Shown here: positions 27,420 to 35,189 of the stretch, piece by piece
Layout of the letters: each line of letters starts with the position of its first letter
How positions within the stretch are numbered: the stretch's first letter is position 1
Origin: Reinekea blandensis MED297
GTDB taxonomy: Bacteria > Pseudomonadota > Gammaproteobacteria > Pseudomonadales > Natronospirillaceae
Length of the DNA stretch: 64,000 bases
Direction: 5' to 3'
Assembly: GCF_000153185.1 (NCBI RefSeq)
Contig: NZ_CH724154.1
Coordinates: 234,352 to 298,351 of the forward strand
Made by a program: the position numbers and the translations under genes
Notes under the pieces: model-generated
Told to the model about the DNA's origin: nothing
Databases searched by the model: none
Seen by the model: only the letters and a program-made list of their open reading frames with translations

Positions 27420-28262
27420 ATGAAGGCATCCAGTCTGCTCGATACATTGCTGCAGGAAGAAAACCTCGACCATGATGCCATACAGGCCGTCTATGACGGA
27501 CTGCCAGCCGGCTCTGGGGTCAATCGGTTTCGTGAGGCGCTATTGGCCAGTAAACTGCTGGATTACAACACCCTGATGCAGCTGTTTATCAATAAAACGC
27601 TGATTCCCCATTCGCAGGCGGTCTTGACCCGATTGGATCAAAAACGCGCGGACATCGTTCAGTTCAAACCCACGCAACACCAACAGAAGTTCCACATATC
27701 TGACGATGACTTTCTGACCGATCGCGTCGCCTTTGCCTCAGGCGAATTGCCAATCCGCATTCCGCCGCCAGACCTGAAAAAATTCACCTTTGAAGCATCC
27801 GATGAAAGACAGGCCGTCGAGTTGGCACTGGAACTGGCACGTAGCAACGAACTCAATGAAGCCGAAGTGATTCTGCTGGAAACCCTCGAAACGTTTGACC
27901 GGTCGCTCGCCGCCATTTTGGTACTGTGCTGGATTTATTTAAGCAGCGGTCATCCGGGTATTATCGAAACCTGGGTCAAGCTGGCCATCAGCCAAGGGCG
28001 AACCAACGGGCAAATGATGGAACTGCTGTGCCTGGCGGAACAGCTACAGAACAAGCATCTGATGGCCAGCGCACACTATCAGAAACTGCTGCAACAAAAA
28101 CGGGTGAAGTCCATCTGGTACTTACTGCTAGCTTACTCCCAGCAACGCTCTCAATGCCTGCGTGAAGCGACGGAAAACTACCGGATTTACTGCAAGGTCG
28201 GTAAAGACCCACAACTGATTGAATTTGCTCAACAACAACTGACTCTATTGGATGCCTCATGA
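27420..28262 (+). CDS. unassigned helical (TPR-like) protein of the msh operon
   Basis: A 280-residue protein that I cannot match to a named Msh protein. The N-terminal third (1-60) is helical and reads like a degenerate copy of the MshE N-terminal cyclic-di-GMP-binding type (MASSLLDTLL-like, SGVNRFREALLASKLLDYNTLMQLF). The C-terminal part (about 130-275) is a series of amphipathic helix pairs resembling TPRs (ALELARSNELNEAEVILLETL; ASAHYQKLLQQKRVKSIWYLLLAYSQQR). It has no signal peptide or membrane helix, so it is cytoplasmic. It lies 1 bp after mshN and overlaps mshE by 4 bp. In Vibrio the corresponding position is empty (mshN is followed by mshE). Confidence 0.7.
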   Translation: MKASSLLDTLLQEENLDHDAIQAVYDGLPAGSGVNRFREALLASKLLDYNTLMQLFINKTLIPHSQAVLTRLDQKRADIVQFKPTQHQQKFHISDDDFLTDRVAFASGELPIRIPPPDLKKFTFEASDERQAVELALELARSNELNEAEVILLETLETFDRSLAAILVLCWIYLSSGHPGIIETWVKLAISQGRTNGQMMELLCLAEQLQNKHLMASAHYQKLLQQKRVKSIWYLLLAYSQQRSQCLREATENYRIYCKVGKDPQLIEFAQQQLTLLDAS

Positions 28263-30040
28263 CAACTTCCACGCCTGACGCCAAAGCCAACCGCAAACGC
28301 ATTCGTTTGGGCGATCTGCTGGTTGAAACCGGTGCCATCACCGAAGGACAGCTGTCCCTGGCATTACAGGAACAGAAAATCACCGGACGAAAAGTCGGCC
28401 GGGTGTTGGTGGATCTGGGTCTGATCAAAGAACAGCAACTGCTGCAATCGCTGTCCGACCACCTCGACATTCCGTTTATTGAACTGCGTCAGTTCCAACT
28501 CAATAACGAACTGATGCAAAAGCTGGATGAGTCGATAGCCCGACGATTCCGCTGCCTGTTGCTGGCCGAACACAAAGACGGCTATTTGCTGGCCATGGGC
28601 GATCCACTGGATCTGGTGGCCATCGATGAAGCCGAAAAAGCCATGGGCGTTCATCTGTACCCCGCCATTGTGCGTGAATCCGAGTTGCTGGCCACCCTCG
28701 ACGTGGTCTATCGGAACACCAGCCAGATCGAGTCACTGGCCGGCGAACTGGACATTGAACTGTCCGAAAGTGATTTTGACCTCGCCGATCTGGCGCAGGA
28801 CTCCAACCTGCAAGATGCCCCGGTGGTTCGATTGCTGCAATCGGTGCTTGAAGATGCCGTCACCGTCAACGCATCGGACATTCACATCGAACCCGATGAA
28901 ACAGTTTTCCGTATCCGTAATCGTATCGACGGTGTGCTGCACGAACAGGTCATTAAAGAAAAACGGGTAGCGTCAGCGCTGGTCATGCGTTTGAAAATCA
29001 TGTCCAACCTGGATATTTCAGAACGCCGCCTGCCCCAGGACGGTCGCTTCAATGTGCGGATTAAAAACCGCTCCATTGATATCCGTATTGCCACCATGCC
29101 GGTACAGTATGGTGAAGCCGTGGTCATGCGACTGCTGGACCAGAGCGCGGGGATTAAATCGCTGAAAGAGCTCGGCATGCCCGATGACATTCGTGACCGC
29201 TTTGAAGTCGCGATTGAACGTCCCCACGGGCTCATCCTGGTCACCGGCCCAACCGGCTCCGGTAAGACCACGACACTGTATTCGGCATTATCGCAGCTGA
29301 ACACACCCAACCGTAAAATCATTACCGCGGAAGATCCGATTGAATATCGCATGCCGCGGATTAATCAGGTTCAGGTGAACAGCAAGATTGATCTGTCTTT
29401 TGCCCGCGTGCTGCGAACCGCTCTGCGCCAGGACCCGGATATCATTCTGGTGGGCGAAATGCGCGATCAGGAGACGGTATCCATTGGCGTACGCGCCGCG
29501 ATGACCGGCCACATGGTCATGAGCACCCTGCACACCAACGATGCGGTTTCCAGCGCACTGAGATTGGCCGATATGGGCGTTGAATCGTACATGGTCGCTT
29601 CGGCCCTGCGTGGCATTCTTGCTCAACGACTTTTACGTAAAGTCTGCCCGGATTGCCGTGTTCCCCATGAGCCGGACGTGCGCCAGAAAATCTGGCTGCA
29701 AAACATGGCTGACGGGCGCTTTGCCAACAAATCCTTCTATACCGGCTCCGGCTGTTATCACTGCAACAACACCGGCTACCAGGGCCGTATTGGCGTCTAT
29801 GAATGGTTGGAACTTGACGAACCGATGCTGATCGCCCTGCGCGATCAGGATCACAATGGCTTTGTGCAGGCCGCCCGCAGCAACAAAGACTTTCACACCA
29901 TGGAAGAACTGGCGTTGAAGTACGCCGAAGACGGCATTACCGATCTCGAAGAAGTGTTCCGTATCTCGATTGATCTTGACGATTACGAAGGCGACCGTCC
30001 GCACCTGGATGTCGAACACCTTGGAGACGAGCATGGCTGA
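28259..30040 (+). CDS. mshE: MSHA pilus extension ATPase MshE
   Basis: A 593-residue GspE/PilB-type ATPase that drives pilus extension. The N-terminal MshEN domain has two repeats (about 17-45 and 50-75), RLGDLLVETGAITEGQLSLALQ being the first; in MshE this domain binds cyclic-di-GMP. The core has Walker A GPTGSGKTTT (about 328-337), the Asp box, Walker B ILVGEMRD (about 397-404) and HTND. Two CxxC pairs (CPDC about 462, CYHC about 498) form the zinc ribbon. It overlaps mshG by 8 bp. Control by cyclic-di-GMP is expected from the family. Confidence 0.95.
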   Translation: MTTSTPDAKANRKRIRLGDLLVETGAITEGQLSLALQEQKITGRKVGRVLVDLGLIKEQQLLQSLSDHLDIPFIELRQFQLNNELMQKLDESIARRFRCLLLAEHKDGYLLAMGDPLDLVAIDEAEKAMGVHLYPAIVRESELLATLDVVYRNTSQIESLAGELDIELSESDFDLADLAQDSNLQDAPVVRLLQSVLEDAVTVNASDIHIEPDETVFRIRNRIDGVLHEQVIKEKRVASALVMRLKIMSNLDISERRLPQDGRFNVRIKNRSIDIRIATMPVQYGEAVVMRLLDQSAGIKSLKELGMPDDIRDRFEVAIERPHGLILVTGPTGSGKTTTLYSALSQLNTPNRKIITAEDPIEYRMPRINQVQVNSKIDLSFARVLRTALRQDPDIILVGEMRDQETVSIGVRAAMTGHMVMSTLHTNDAVSSALRLADMGVESYMVASALRGILAQRLLRKVCPDCRVPHEPDVRQKIWLQNMADGRFANKSFYTGSGCYHCNNTGYQGRIGVYEWLELDEPMLIALRDQDHNGFVQAARSNKDFHTMEELALKYAEDGITDLEEVFRISIDLDDYEGDRPHLDVEHLGDEHG

Positions 30041-31265
30041 ATATCATTACCGGGGTCGTGACAGCGCCGGACAAGCGGTGGAGGGCTCACTCTCAGGTCA
30101 GTCCCGTGCCGCCATTCTGCGTCAGTTGAAACAGCAGAACATCATCGCCACTCGCATTGAAGAGTCCACAACCAAGGCCGCCGGCAGTGGCACTGCCTTC
30201 AGCGATCTCGGTCGTATCTTTGCCCGCAAACGGGTCAACATCGACGATCTCATTATGTTCAGCCGGCAGATGTACGCCCTGACTCGCTCAGGCATTCCGC
30301 TGATTCGGGCGATCAACGGCTTGGCGGACGCGACCCGTTCACCGGTGTTGTCTGAGGTGTTGCGTGAAGTCACCCGCAGTCTGACTCAGGGCACCAACCT
30401 GGCCAACTCTTTCCGGGCTCACCCTCGGGTGTTCGGCGATCTGTTTGTCGCCATGGTGCGCATGGGCGAGTCCACCGGCCGACTGGACTCTGCGTTTAAG
30501 CAGCTGATTGATCATCTGGAACTGGAAAAAGACACGCGTAAAAAAATTGCTTCCGCGACCCGCTACCCGATCATCGTTACGGTGTTTATTTTTGTCGCGC
30601 TGTTTGTCGTAAACCTGTGGGTCGTGCCGGAGTTTTCCAACATTTTCAGCAAGCTTGGGGCCGACCTGCCCTTACCAACGGTGATCCTGATCACCACCTC
30701 GAACTTCATGCTGCGGTTCTGGCCGTACGTTCTGTTCGTCATGGTGGCGTCAGCGGTCGCGTTTCTGCACTGGAAAAGCACACCGGAAGGTGAGCTGGCC
30801 TGGCACCGTTTTATATTGCGAATACCCATCTTGGGTGGTGTGTTTGAGCGGGTCGCACTCGGCCGTTTCGCGCGACCGTTTGCCATGATGCTCGACGCTG
30901 GCGTACCTCTGCTGCAGGCTCTGACGGTCAGTTCACGGACCGTCGGCAATGCGTACATCGGCAAAGGCATCGAAAACATGCTGCACGGTATCGAGCGCGG
31001 TGAATCCCTGCTGTCGACAGCTTCCGCCAGCGGCATGTTTAATCCGCTGATACTGCAGATGATTGCGGTCGGGGAAGAAACCGGCAATGTGTCCGATCTG
31101 CTGGTCGATATTGCCGATTTTTATGATCAGGAAGTCGAGTATGACCTGAAACGGCTCGCCGAATCGCTGGAGCCAATCCTGCTGATTTTCATGGGCTTGA
31201 TGGTGCTGGTCCTCGCGCTCGGCGTTTTTCTGCCAATGTGGGAACTGGGCGCGGCGTTCGGTTAA
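30033..31265 (+). CDS. mshG: MSHA platform protein MshG (GspF/PilC-like)
   Basis: A 410-residue inner-membrane platform protein. It has the opening AEYHYRGRDSAGQAVEGSLSG and two GspF domains (about 72-195 and 275-398), with DDLIMFSRQMYALTRSGIPLI in the first and RFARPFAMMLDAGVPLLQAL in the second. Three membrane helices are at about 173-195, 222-248 and 380-402. The start at 30033 overlaps mshE. It is the last gene of the run. In Vibrio the next genes are mshF, B, A, C and D (pilin and minor pilins), but here non-coding DNA and integron cassettes follow. Confidence 0.94.
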   Translation: MAEYHYRGRDSAGQAVEGSLSGQSRAAILRQLKQQNIIATRIEESTTKAAGSGTAFSDLGRIFARKRVNIDDLIMFSRQMYALTRSGIPLIRAINGLADATRSPVLSEVLREVTRSLTQGTNLANSFRAHPRVFGDLFVAMVRMGESTGRLDSAFKQLIDHLELEKDTRKKIASATRYPIIVTVFIFVALFVVNLWVVPEFSNIFSKLGADLPLPTVILITTSNFMLRFWPYVLFVMVASAVAFLHWKSTPEGELAWHRFILRIPILGGVFERVALGRFARPFAMMLDAGVPLLQALTVSSRTVGNAYIGKGIENMLHGIERGESLLSTASASGMFNPLILQMIAVGEETGNVSDLLVDIADFYDQEVEYDLKRLAESLEPILLIFMGLMVLVLALGVFLPMWELGAAFG

Positions 31266-31524
31266 CCTCGGCCACCGGCGCCATCAGTAAGTACCCTGTG
31301 CCGCAAACACGCTGTGTCATGAACCGCCAACCCGCTGAAAAAAATCGATGCTCCGACCTAAGCCCTTCAGACTTCGTGTTGATAATCCCCTAATCGGGTC
31401 AACCACTCTCCTGGTCACGTAACCATAGGTTGTCCGCTATAAGGGAGCATAGTTTGTCCGACTCTGCCGAATAGCAGACATTCGGTGGGCATTGTCAAAA
31501 CTGTACTATTTAATGAAAGCGGAC
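31266..31524. other. gap between mshG and the distal end of the integron
   Basis: This 259-bp stretch has no supported gene. It holds an imperfect direct repeat: CATAGGTTGTCCG at 31424-31436 and CATAGTTTGTCCG at 31448-31460. The 12-base core of the second copy recurs exactly at 38399-38410, beyond intI. No pilin-gene remnant is recognisable and no transcription terminator with a T-run is visible after mshG. Confidence 0.4.
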
Positions 31525-31580
31525 ATTGAACGCCAAAATTTGGGGCGCTGAAAGCGTCCCTCAACATTTACTTGTTAGAG
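31525..31580 (-). repeat. attC site 11 (array end)
   Basis: A 56-bp site after the last cassette. Minus strand: R'' box CTCTAAC, R' box GTTCAAT, interior palindrome GGGACGCTTTCAGCGCCCC. The boxes are the least canonical of the array, as expected of an old terminal site. Confidence 0.65.
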
Positions 31581-31834
31581 TCCCTATTGTACTTCTTTAG
31601 AAGTGCTCTTTCATGTCGATTCGCTATCCATTCAATAACTCTTCCAAGAATAACAACAAAGGGTAATGCTAAAATCAATACTGCGACACCGAGGTAATTG
31701 AACTTCAAACCGAAAAAATTTGAATACTGGTGCGTGCCTTCTCCAACATATATTTTATAGGCCACATGAAGACATAGAGCTAGAAACCCTAACAATAGAA
31801 GTAATGCTTCAACTTTTACCCAGAACTTCTTCAT
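31568..31834 (-). CDS. cassette 11: small membrane protein
   Basis: An 88-residue protein that I cannot assign. Two hydrophobic helices (about 8-28 and 46-68) flank a short polar loop, and a basic C-terminal tail (about 69-88) suggests the ends are cytoplasmic. The ATG lies only 6 nt from the cassette junction; the TAGG inside the upstream attC R' box (GTTAGGC) sits at ribosome-binding distance, so the site itself may supply the Shine-Dalgarno sequence. The gene's end runs into the terminal attC site. Confidence 0.7.
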   Translation of the reverse strand: MKKFWVKVEALLLLLGFLALCLHVAYKIYVGEGTHQYSNFFGLKFNYLGVAVLILALPFVVILGRVIEWIANRHERALLKKYNRDSNK

Positions 31835-31840
31835 TGGTCA

Positions 31841-31897
31841 GCCTAACGCTTATAGCACGCGCGAGTTTACGAGTCGCTGTGCCTATGATTGTTAAAT
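31841..31897 (-). repeat. attC site 10
   Basis: A 57-bp site. Minus strand: R'' ATTTAAC and R' GTTAGGC, both canonical. The arms ATAGGCACAGCGACTCG and CTCGCGCGTGCTAT pair with two or three unpaired (extrahelical) bases, the hallmark used by integrases to choose the strand. The stop of cassette gene 10 lies inside the site. Confidence 0.88.
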
Positions 31898-32235
31898 GGT
31901 CCTCTCAGACCAATCAAGTTGCCAAATGGATCTGTCACTTGGCACATCCATAAATCTGATTCTATCTTCATTGGTCCACGATAAACTACGGAGCCAAGTT
32001 CTTTAAATCTTTCAATTTCGTGCTCTAAGCTAACTACTTCCCAGTAGGTCACAGACCCGTACTTTCCCGAACCAACCTTTTCATCAGCAGGCACAATCTC
32101 CAAGGCAAAACCATTCACCTCAAGGAAAGTAAAATCATCAATGTTTTTTACAATTGCCATAGGAAAGGCTTTCCTATACCAATCAAGACCATTACTAACA
32201 TCACCCACATGTATTAAGTTTGCTATTGGTTTCAT
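31867..32235 (-). CDS. cassette 10: VOC-family (glyoxalase/bleomycin-resistance-like) protein
   Basis: A 122-residue protein of the vicinal-oxygen-chelate superfamily. It shows the two beta-alpha-beta halves: residues 1-55 (NLIHVGDVSNGLDWYRKAF then FTFLEVNGFALEIV) and 62-115 (SVTYWEVVSLEHEIERFKELG then VTDPFGNLIGLRGP). DPFGN is the family's common metal/ligand loop. Such proteins are frequent integron cargo and may bind or modify small toxic compounds; the ligand here is unknown. The reading frame continues into the attC site, which supplies the last ten residues. Confidence 0.85.
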   Translation of the reverse strand: MKPIANLIHVGDVSNGLDWYRKAFPMAIVKNIDDFTFLEVNGFALEIVPADEKVGSGKYGSVTYWEVVSLEHEIERFKELGSVVYRGPMKIESDLWMCQVTDPFGNLIGLRGPFNNHRHSDS

Positions 32236-32240
32236 AGGAC

Positions 32241-32288
32241 TTTTAACGCCGCATTCAGCGGTTTATCCGCTGCAATGCTTTGTTATGC
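32241..32288 (-). repeat. attC site 9
   Basis: A 48-bp site, the shortest here. Minus strand: R'' GCATAAC, R' GTTAAAA. Arms GCATTGCAGCGG and CCGCTGAATGC pair with one unpaired G around the loop ATAAA. Confidence 0.85.
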
Positions 32289-32291
32289 GAT

Positions 32292-33167
32292 TTACATACC
32301 ATAGTATTTTGAACTAAATGCCACTGTAAGCGGTGCCCCATCATAAAGGCATGAGACACTGACTTTGAGCTTTCTTCTATGGTCATAGTAGGTGTGGTAA
32401 TGGGTTTTCTTCCTTTCTAAATCAAGTTCCGTCAATCCAATGCTTAAAGCACCAAGAACAGGCTCTGAGTCGAATTCTTGGTTTTGGTTATGTGGAGCAG
32501 TGGCTTTCAGATCAACTTCTACATAGCTAATAAAGTTCCCTTCTGCCTCTAAGAGCATTCTGCAATCATCATTTTCGAAGATAATGTTACCTACAGAGTT
32601 CGCTGTGGCTCCAACCTCTGCTTCAGCCTTGTGGATGGGCATTCCCATATACTGAAATGGTCGATGAAAAGGTTTTGACATTAGAGGCAAACTTTTCAAG
32701 AAAGCTTTATCTAGCGCAGTACCGAGACTGTTTGAGCTCCTTTCAGAGTTCATAACGCTTTTATTGAAGACCAATCCGATACTATTAATTAGCGTTCTAA
32801 ATGAGTCTTCGTACTGAGCTTCGTTCTGGAAATCTCCATACAACTTTCCAACCAGAAATCCGGGAAGCTCACACTCTTTGAGCAAAATGGGGAGTACTTT
32901 AATAGGCTTCCCGTTTATCTGGTGATTCATAGCAACATCAAGCTCATTTACAACCCAAGGTGCTTCAACAGAATTAGGAGATAAGACAACGGCGAAGAAG
33001 TCTACAGAGTCAATACCTTCTCGTATTTTCTGTATCAATGAATCACCTATTTTCATTTCCGCTTCATCAAGCCAATAACGAACACCATGACTCTCCAAGT
33101 CTCTCGCAAGCTTTCTTACAAAATCCTTGTCGCGATGGTTATGACTTAAAAAAACGCTTACCGTCAT
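32292..33167 (-). CDS. cassette 9: TIR-domain protein with C-terminal unknown domain
   Basis: A 291-residue protein. Residues 1-130 are a bacterial TIR domain: SVFLSHNHRDKDFV (strand A and box 1, 4-17), YWLDEAEMKIGDSL (31-44), FFAVVLSPNSVEAPWVVNELDVA (57-79) and a typical last helix. Glu75, in the W-x-x-x-E position of helix C, matches the catalytic glutamate of NAD+-cleaving TIRs. The C-terminal domain (about 140-291) is not recognised; it is beta-rich in appearance, with no membrane helix. AAAGGA lies 9-10 nt before the ATG. In phage-defence systems TIR proteins deplete NAD+ or make signalling nucleotides, often with a partner. Here it stands alone in one cassette, so the C-terminal part may be the sensor. 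The defence role is inference. Confidence 0.85.
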   Translation of the reverse strand: MTVSVFLSHNHRDKDFVRKLARDLESHGVRYWLDEAEMKIGDSLIQKIREGIDSVDFFAVVLSPNSVEAPWVVNELDVAMNHQINGKPIKVLPILLKECELPGFLVGKLYGDFQNEAQYEDSFRTLINSIGLVFNKSVMNSERSSNSLGTALDKAFLKSLPLMSKPFHRPFQYMGMPIHKAEAEVGATANSVGNIIFENDDCRMLLEAEGNFISYVEVDLKATAPHNQNQEFDSEPVLGALSIGLTELDLERKKTHYHTYYDHRRKLKVSVSCLYDGAPLTVAFSSKYYGM

Positions 33168-33186
33168 CTAGAAATTTCCTTTATTC

Positions 33187-33282
33187 GCATAACGTTTTTG
33201 TGCTGGCGCGAACGATAGTGAGTCGAAGGCCCGCCGCGACAGCGGTTTTAAGCGGGCCTGAACCAGCCACTCTTTGTTAATG
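33187..33282 (-). repeat. attC site 8
   Basis: A 96-bp site. Minus strand: R'' CATTAAC, R' GTTATGC. The inner stem AGGCCCGC/GCGGGCCT is perfect, and the GCCCGCCGCG core recurs in other sites of the array. The stop TAA of cassette gene 8 is part of the R'' box. Confidence 0.9.
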
Positions 33283-33579
33283 GTTACTTCGCCACTTATT
33301 TGTTTTAGAGTCAAAGTAATCTGACTCACCCAAACTCGTACCCCAATATACTTTATATTCATTTTCATCGATGTACTGGTAACAAGGACAACTTTCTGAA
33401 TATTCCAATCCTAATTCTGTATATAGTTTCGGGATCTCAGAAACGGTTGGAATAACCCCATTTTTCTCTCGAAACTGTTCGATTGCGATAACCAACGCTT
33501 CTGCTTTAGCTTGCGTTGCTTTGCTCTCAATACAAGATGAGAGAAAAACAATAAATACAACTAAGGCTAAATTCTTCAT
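33277..33579 (-). CDS. cassette 8: small lipoprotein
   Basis: A 100-residue predicted lipoprotein. Signal helix residues 2-15 are followed by the lipobox LSSC (Cys16). The mature part begins with a helix (KAEALVIAIEQFREKNGVIPTVSEIPKLY, read over 22-50) that resembles the helix-plus-loop of pseudopilins (A...AI..F...G..P), then a tyrosine- and cysteine-containing segment (CPCYQY at about 60-65). No family is assigned; the pilin-like look may be chance. The ATG at 33579 is chosen because it opens the signal; it is 5 nt from the attC box. Confidence 0.7.
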   Translation of the reverse strand: MKNLALVVFIVFLSSCIESKATQAKAEALVIAIEQFREKNGVIPTVSEIPKLYTELGLEYSESCPCYQYIDENEYKVYWGTSLGESDYFDSKTNKWRSNH

Positions 33580-33584
33580 AAGAC

Positions 33585-33644
33585 CATTAACGCTTGCAGC
33601 AGTTGCGCGGGCTTTTTCGCGTCGACTGCCTGTGATTGTTAAAA
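33585..33644 (-). repeat. attC site 7
   Basis: A 60-bp site. Minus strand: R'' TTTTAAC, R' GTTAATG; arms around GGCAGTCGACGCG and CGCGCAACTGC pair with unpaired bases. Its plus-strand tail (CTGCCTGTGATTGTTAA) is nearly identical to that of attC site 4. Confidence 0.85.
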
Positions 33645-33652
33645 GTAGGATA

Positions 33653-34045
33653 CTAAGCATCTGGCATATTTAGTATAACGTGATATGAATTGAGCAGTGT
33701 TTGCCCAAGCAGTATAGCTAAGTAACCTAGTTGATTTAGGTTATCCCGCTTTATAGCTCTAACTATTAACCAGGCAATGCAACTCAAAAAGCAAACGAGA
33801 GCTAACATAGAAAGCGGTAGCCAAAAGTCAAACCAAATGCTCCATAGCTCACGATTTTCTGAAAATTGAGCGACGCTAGAACCTCTATTCAAAATAAATA
33901 CGTAAGTAAAAACTGAAAAACCTGGCAATCCAGATATTGCGATAAAAGCGGAAAAGCTTCTCCAGCGTTCAAGTTTACTAATTGAGTAAAAAGAACCTGC
34001 CAGAAAAACAATCCAAATAATGTAAATTGACCAAGCTAAGTACAT
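33653..34045 (-). CDS. cassette 7: membrane protein
   Basis: A 130-residue unknown protein with probably four hydrophobic helices (about 3-22, 33-52, 75-98 and 108-125), basic loops (KLERWR; RAIKRDN) and no recognisable motif. The ATG at 34045 is preferred over one 21 bp upstream because the upstream one lies inside the attC site. The stop lies a few bases before attC site 7. The topology resembles small transporters or immunity-type membrane proteins but no family can be named. Confidence 0.65.
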   Translation of the reverse strand: MYLAWSIYIIWIVFLAGSFYSISKLERWRSFSAFIAISGLPGFSVFTYVFILNRGSSVAQFSENRELWSIWFDFWLPLSMLALVCFLSCIAWLIVRAIKRDNLNQLGYLAILLGQTLLNSYHVILNMPDA

Positions 34046-34051
34046 AATAAC

Positions 34052-34123
34052 TTTTAACGCCCGCATTTGCGGCTGGTTTTGAGCGCAGCGGAAAAACAGT
34101 CCGGCAACATGCGCTTGTTAGTT
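34052..34123 (-). repeat. attC site 6
   Basis: A 72-bp site. Minus strand: R'' AACTAAC, R' GTTAAAA. Interior arms AAGCGCATGTTGCCGG and CCAGCCGCAAATGCGGGC pair imperfectly around a loop. The stop of cassette gene 6 overlaps the R'' box. Confidence 0.85.
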
Positions 34124-34753
34124 GCTTTCATTTGGAAAGTAAGCGCACATCATTGATGTAATTATAGTCAACCACGGTAATACGTCAGCGCACAACTCGT
34201 TGCATAGTTCTGGGTTATTGGTGATTTTTGAAGGTGCGTGCCCATATTTCCCATCTCCCATTAGAACTGAATTCCAGGGTGCTGAGTCTGGTTTACCGTG
34301 TACAAGGCTGTTTAGTGGCGCGGTCAATTCATATCCTTTAAGCTCAGGACCAACGCTTTCTTTTCTGTTAATTTCTTCAAACATCTTTGCCAAACTTGGG
34401 GATTTTTTATGCGGCCAACCTTCCACCCACAGATGTATTTTTTCCGGAAAATGGTGCAAATAGAGAAGTATCATCACTCGCTCTATAAGACTTCTTTTTA
34501 AAACATGAGCGCCAAACAAATAGCCCTGTCTTATCATTTCTCTAATGGATAAAGCGAGGCTAATACTTTGCGGTATAGTCTGACTGGCCATTTCCTGTAG
34601 TTCAGTTAACTCCAACGTATGAGAAAGCGGAGCAAGCTTTGCGTTAATTTCGAGGCAGCATGAGATCAACTGATCAAAGTGATACAAAAGTTCGTTACCA
34701 AGATAGGGTTCATTATCTGGAGTATAAATCACACCATCCCAATTATTTGCCAA
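34118..34753 (-). CDS. cassette 6: unknown helical protein (DUF5677-like)
   Basis: A 211-residue soluble, helix-rich protein. The central segment (about 65-120: SLALSIREMIRQGYLFGAHVL, RSLIERVMILLYLHHF) followed by NSLVHGKPD (about 149-157) resembles the DUF5677/AbiV-type helical fold in which an R-x-x-x-E pair and a later H-G/His motif are conserved. The match is by eye only. Translation starts at TTG with GGAGG 6 nt upstream, the best ribosome binding site among the cassettes, so it may be expressed independently of a distant promoter's leader. Function unknown. Confidence 0.65.
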   Translation of the reverse strand: MANNWDGVIYTPDNEPYLGNELLYHFDQLISCCLEINAKLAPLSHTLELTELQEMASQTIPQSISLALSIREMIRQGYLFGAHVLKRSLIERVMILLYLHHFPEKIHLWVEGWPHKKSPSLAKMFEEINRKESVGPELKGYELTAPLNSLVHGKPDSAPWNSVLMGDGKYGHAPSKITNNPELCNELCADVLPWLTIITSMMCAYFPNESN

Positions 34754-34773
34754 ACTTAACCTCCGTTACTTGC

Positions 34774-34880
34774 AACTAACGTTCCTAAACTGAGGCGCAA
34801 TGAAGCGCAGCGTAATTGCGTCCTATGCCCGCTGCGGAACGCGGTGTTTGGCGGGCATGAACAGCTTTGGTTTGTTAAAT
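34774..34880 (-). repeat. attC site 5
   Basis: A 107-bp site, the longest. Minus strand: R'' ATTTAAC, R' GTTAGTT. The interior stem GCCCGCC.../...GCGGGCAT is strong. The TAA of cassette gene 5 is inside R''. Confidence 0.9.
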
Positions 34881-35183
34881 GGTTTTCTCCATATACTGTT
34901 TTAACTCATCGATACTCGATGCAATCTTTTCAGCATACTGCGATTCCATACCAATAGCAGGAATTGTAAATACTTCACCTTTGTCATTTACAGCTAATAG
35001 CTCGTTACTTCCGCTTTCCCCAAATCCAATAAATTCAGGTGCATATTTTGAGAACTGATATTCTGAGTTGAATTGTTCTATTTCTTCAGGCTCCCAGATT
35101 ATGTACCACAAAGGATCAACCTGAAGTTCACCTTCTACATAACCTTCAGCGATCAGTTCTTTTACTTTAAGTTTGATATCCAT
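34875..35183 (-). CDS. cassette 5: SUKH (SMI1/KNR4)-type immunity-like protein
   Basis: A 102-residue protein with the SUKH superfamily pattern: WEPEEIEQFNSEY (about 30-42), YAPEFIGFGESGSNELLAVNDKGEVFTIPAIG (read across 47-78) and the closing helix AEKIASSIDELKQYM (about 84-98). SUKH proteins are commonly immunity partners of polymorphic or contact-dependent toxins. No toxin gene is present in this or any neighbouring cassette, so it may act as an orphan immunity gene against foreign toxins. It appears short at the N-terminus compared with typical 120-150-residue members. Confidence 0.78.
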   Translation of the reverse strand: MDIKLKVKELIAEGYVEGELQVDPLWYIIWEPEEIEQFNSEYQFSKYAPEFIGFGESGSNELLAVNDKGEVFTIPAIGMESQYAEKIASSIDELKQYMEKTI

Positions 35184-35189
35184 AATGAC

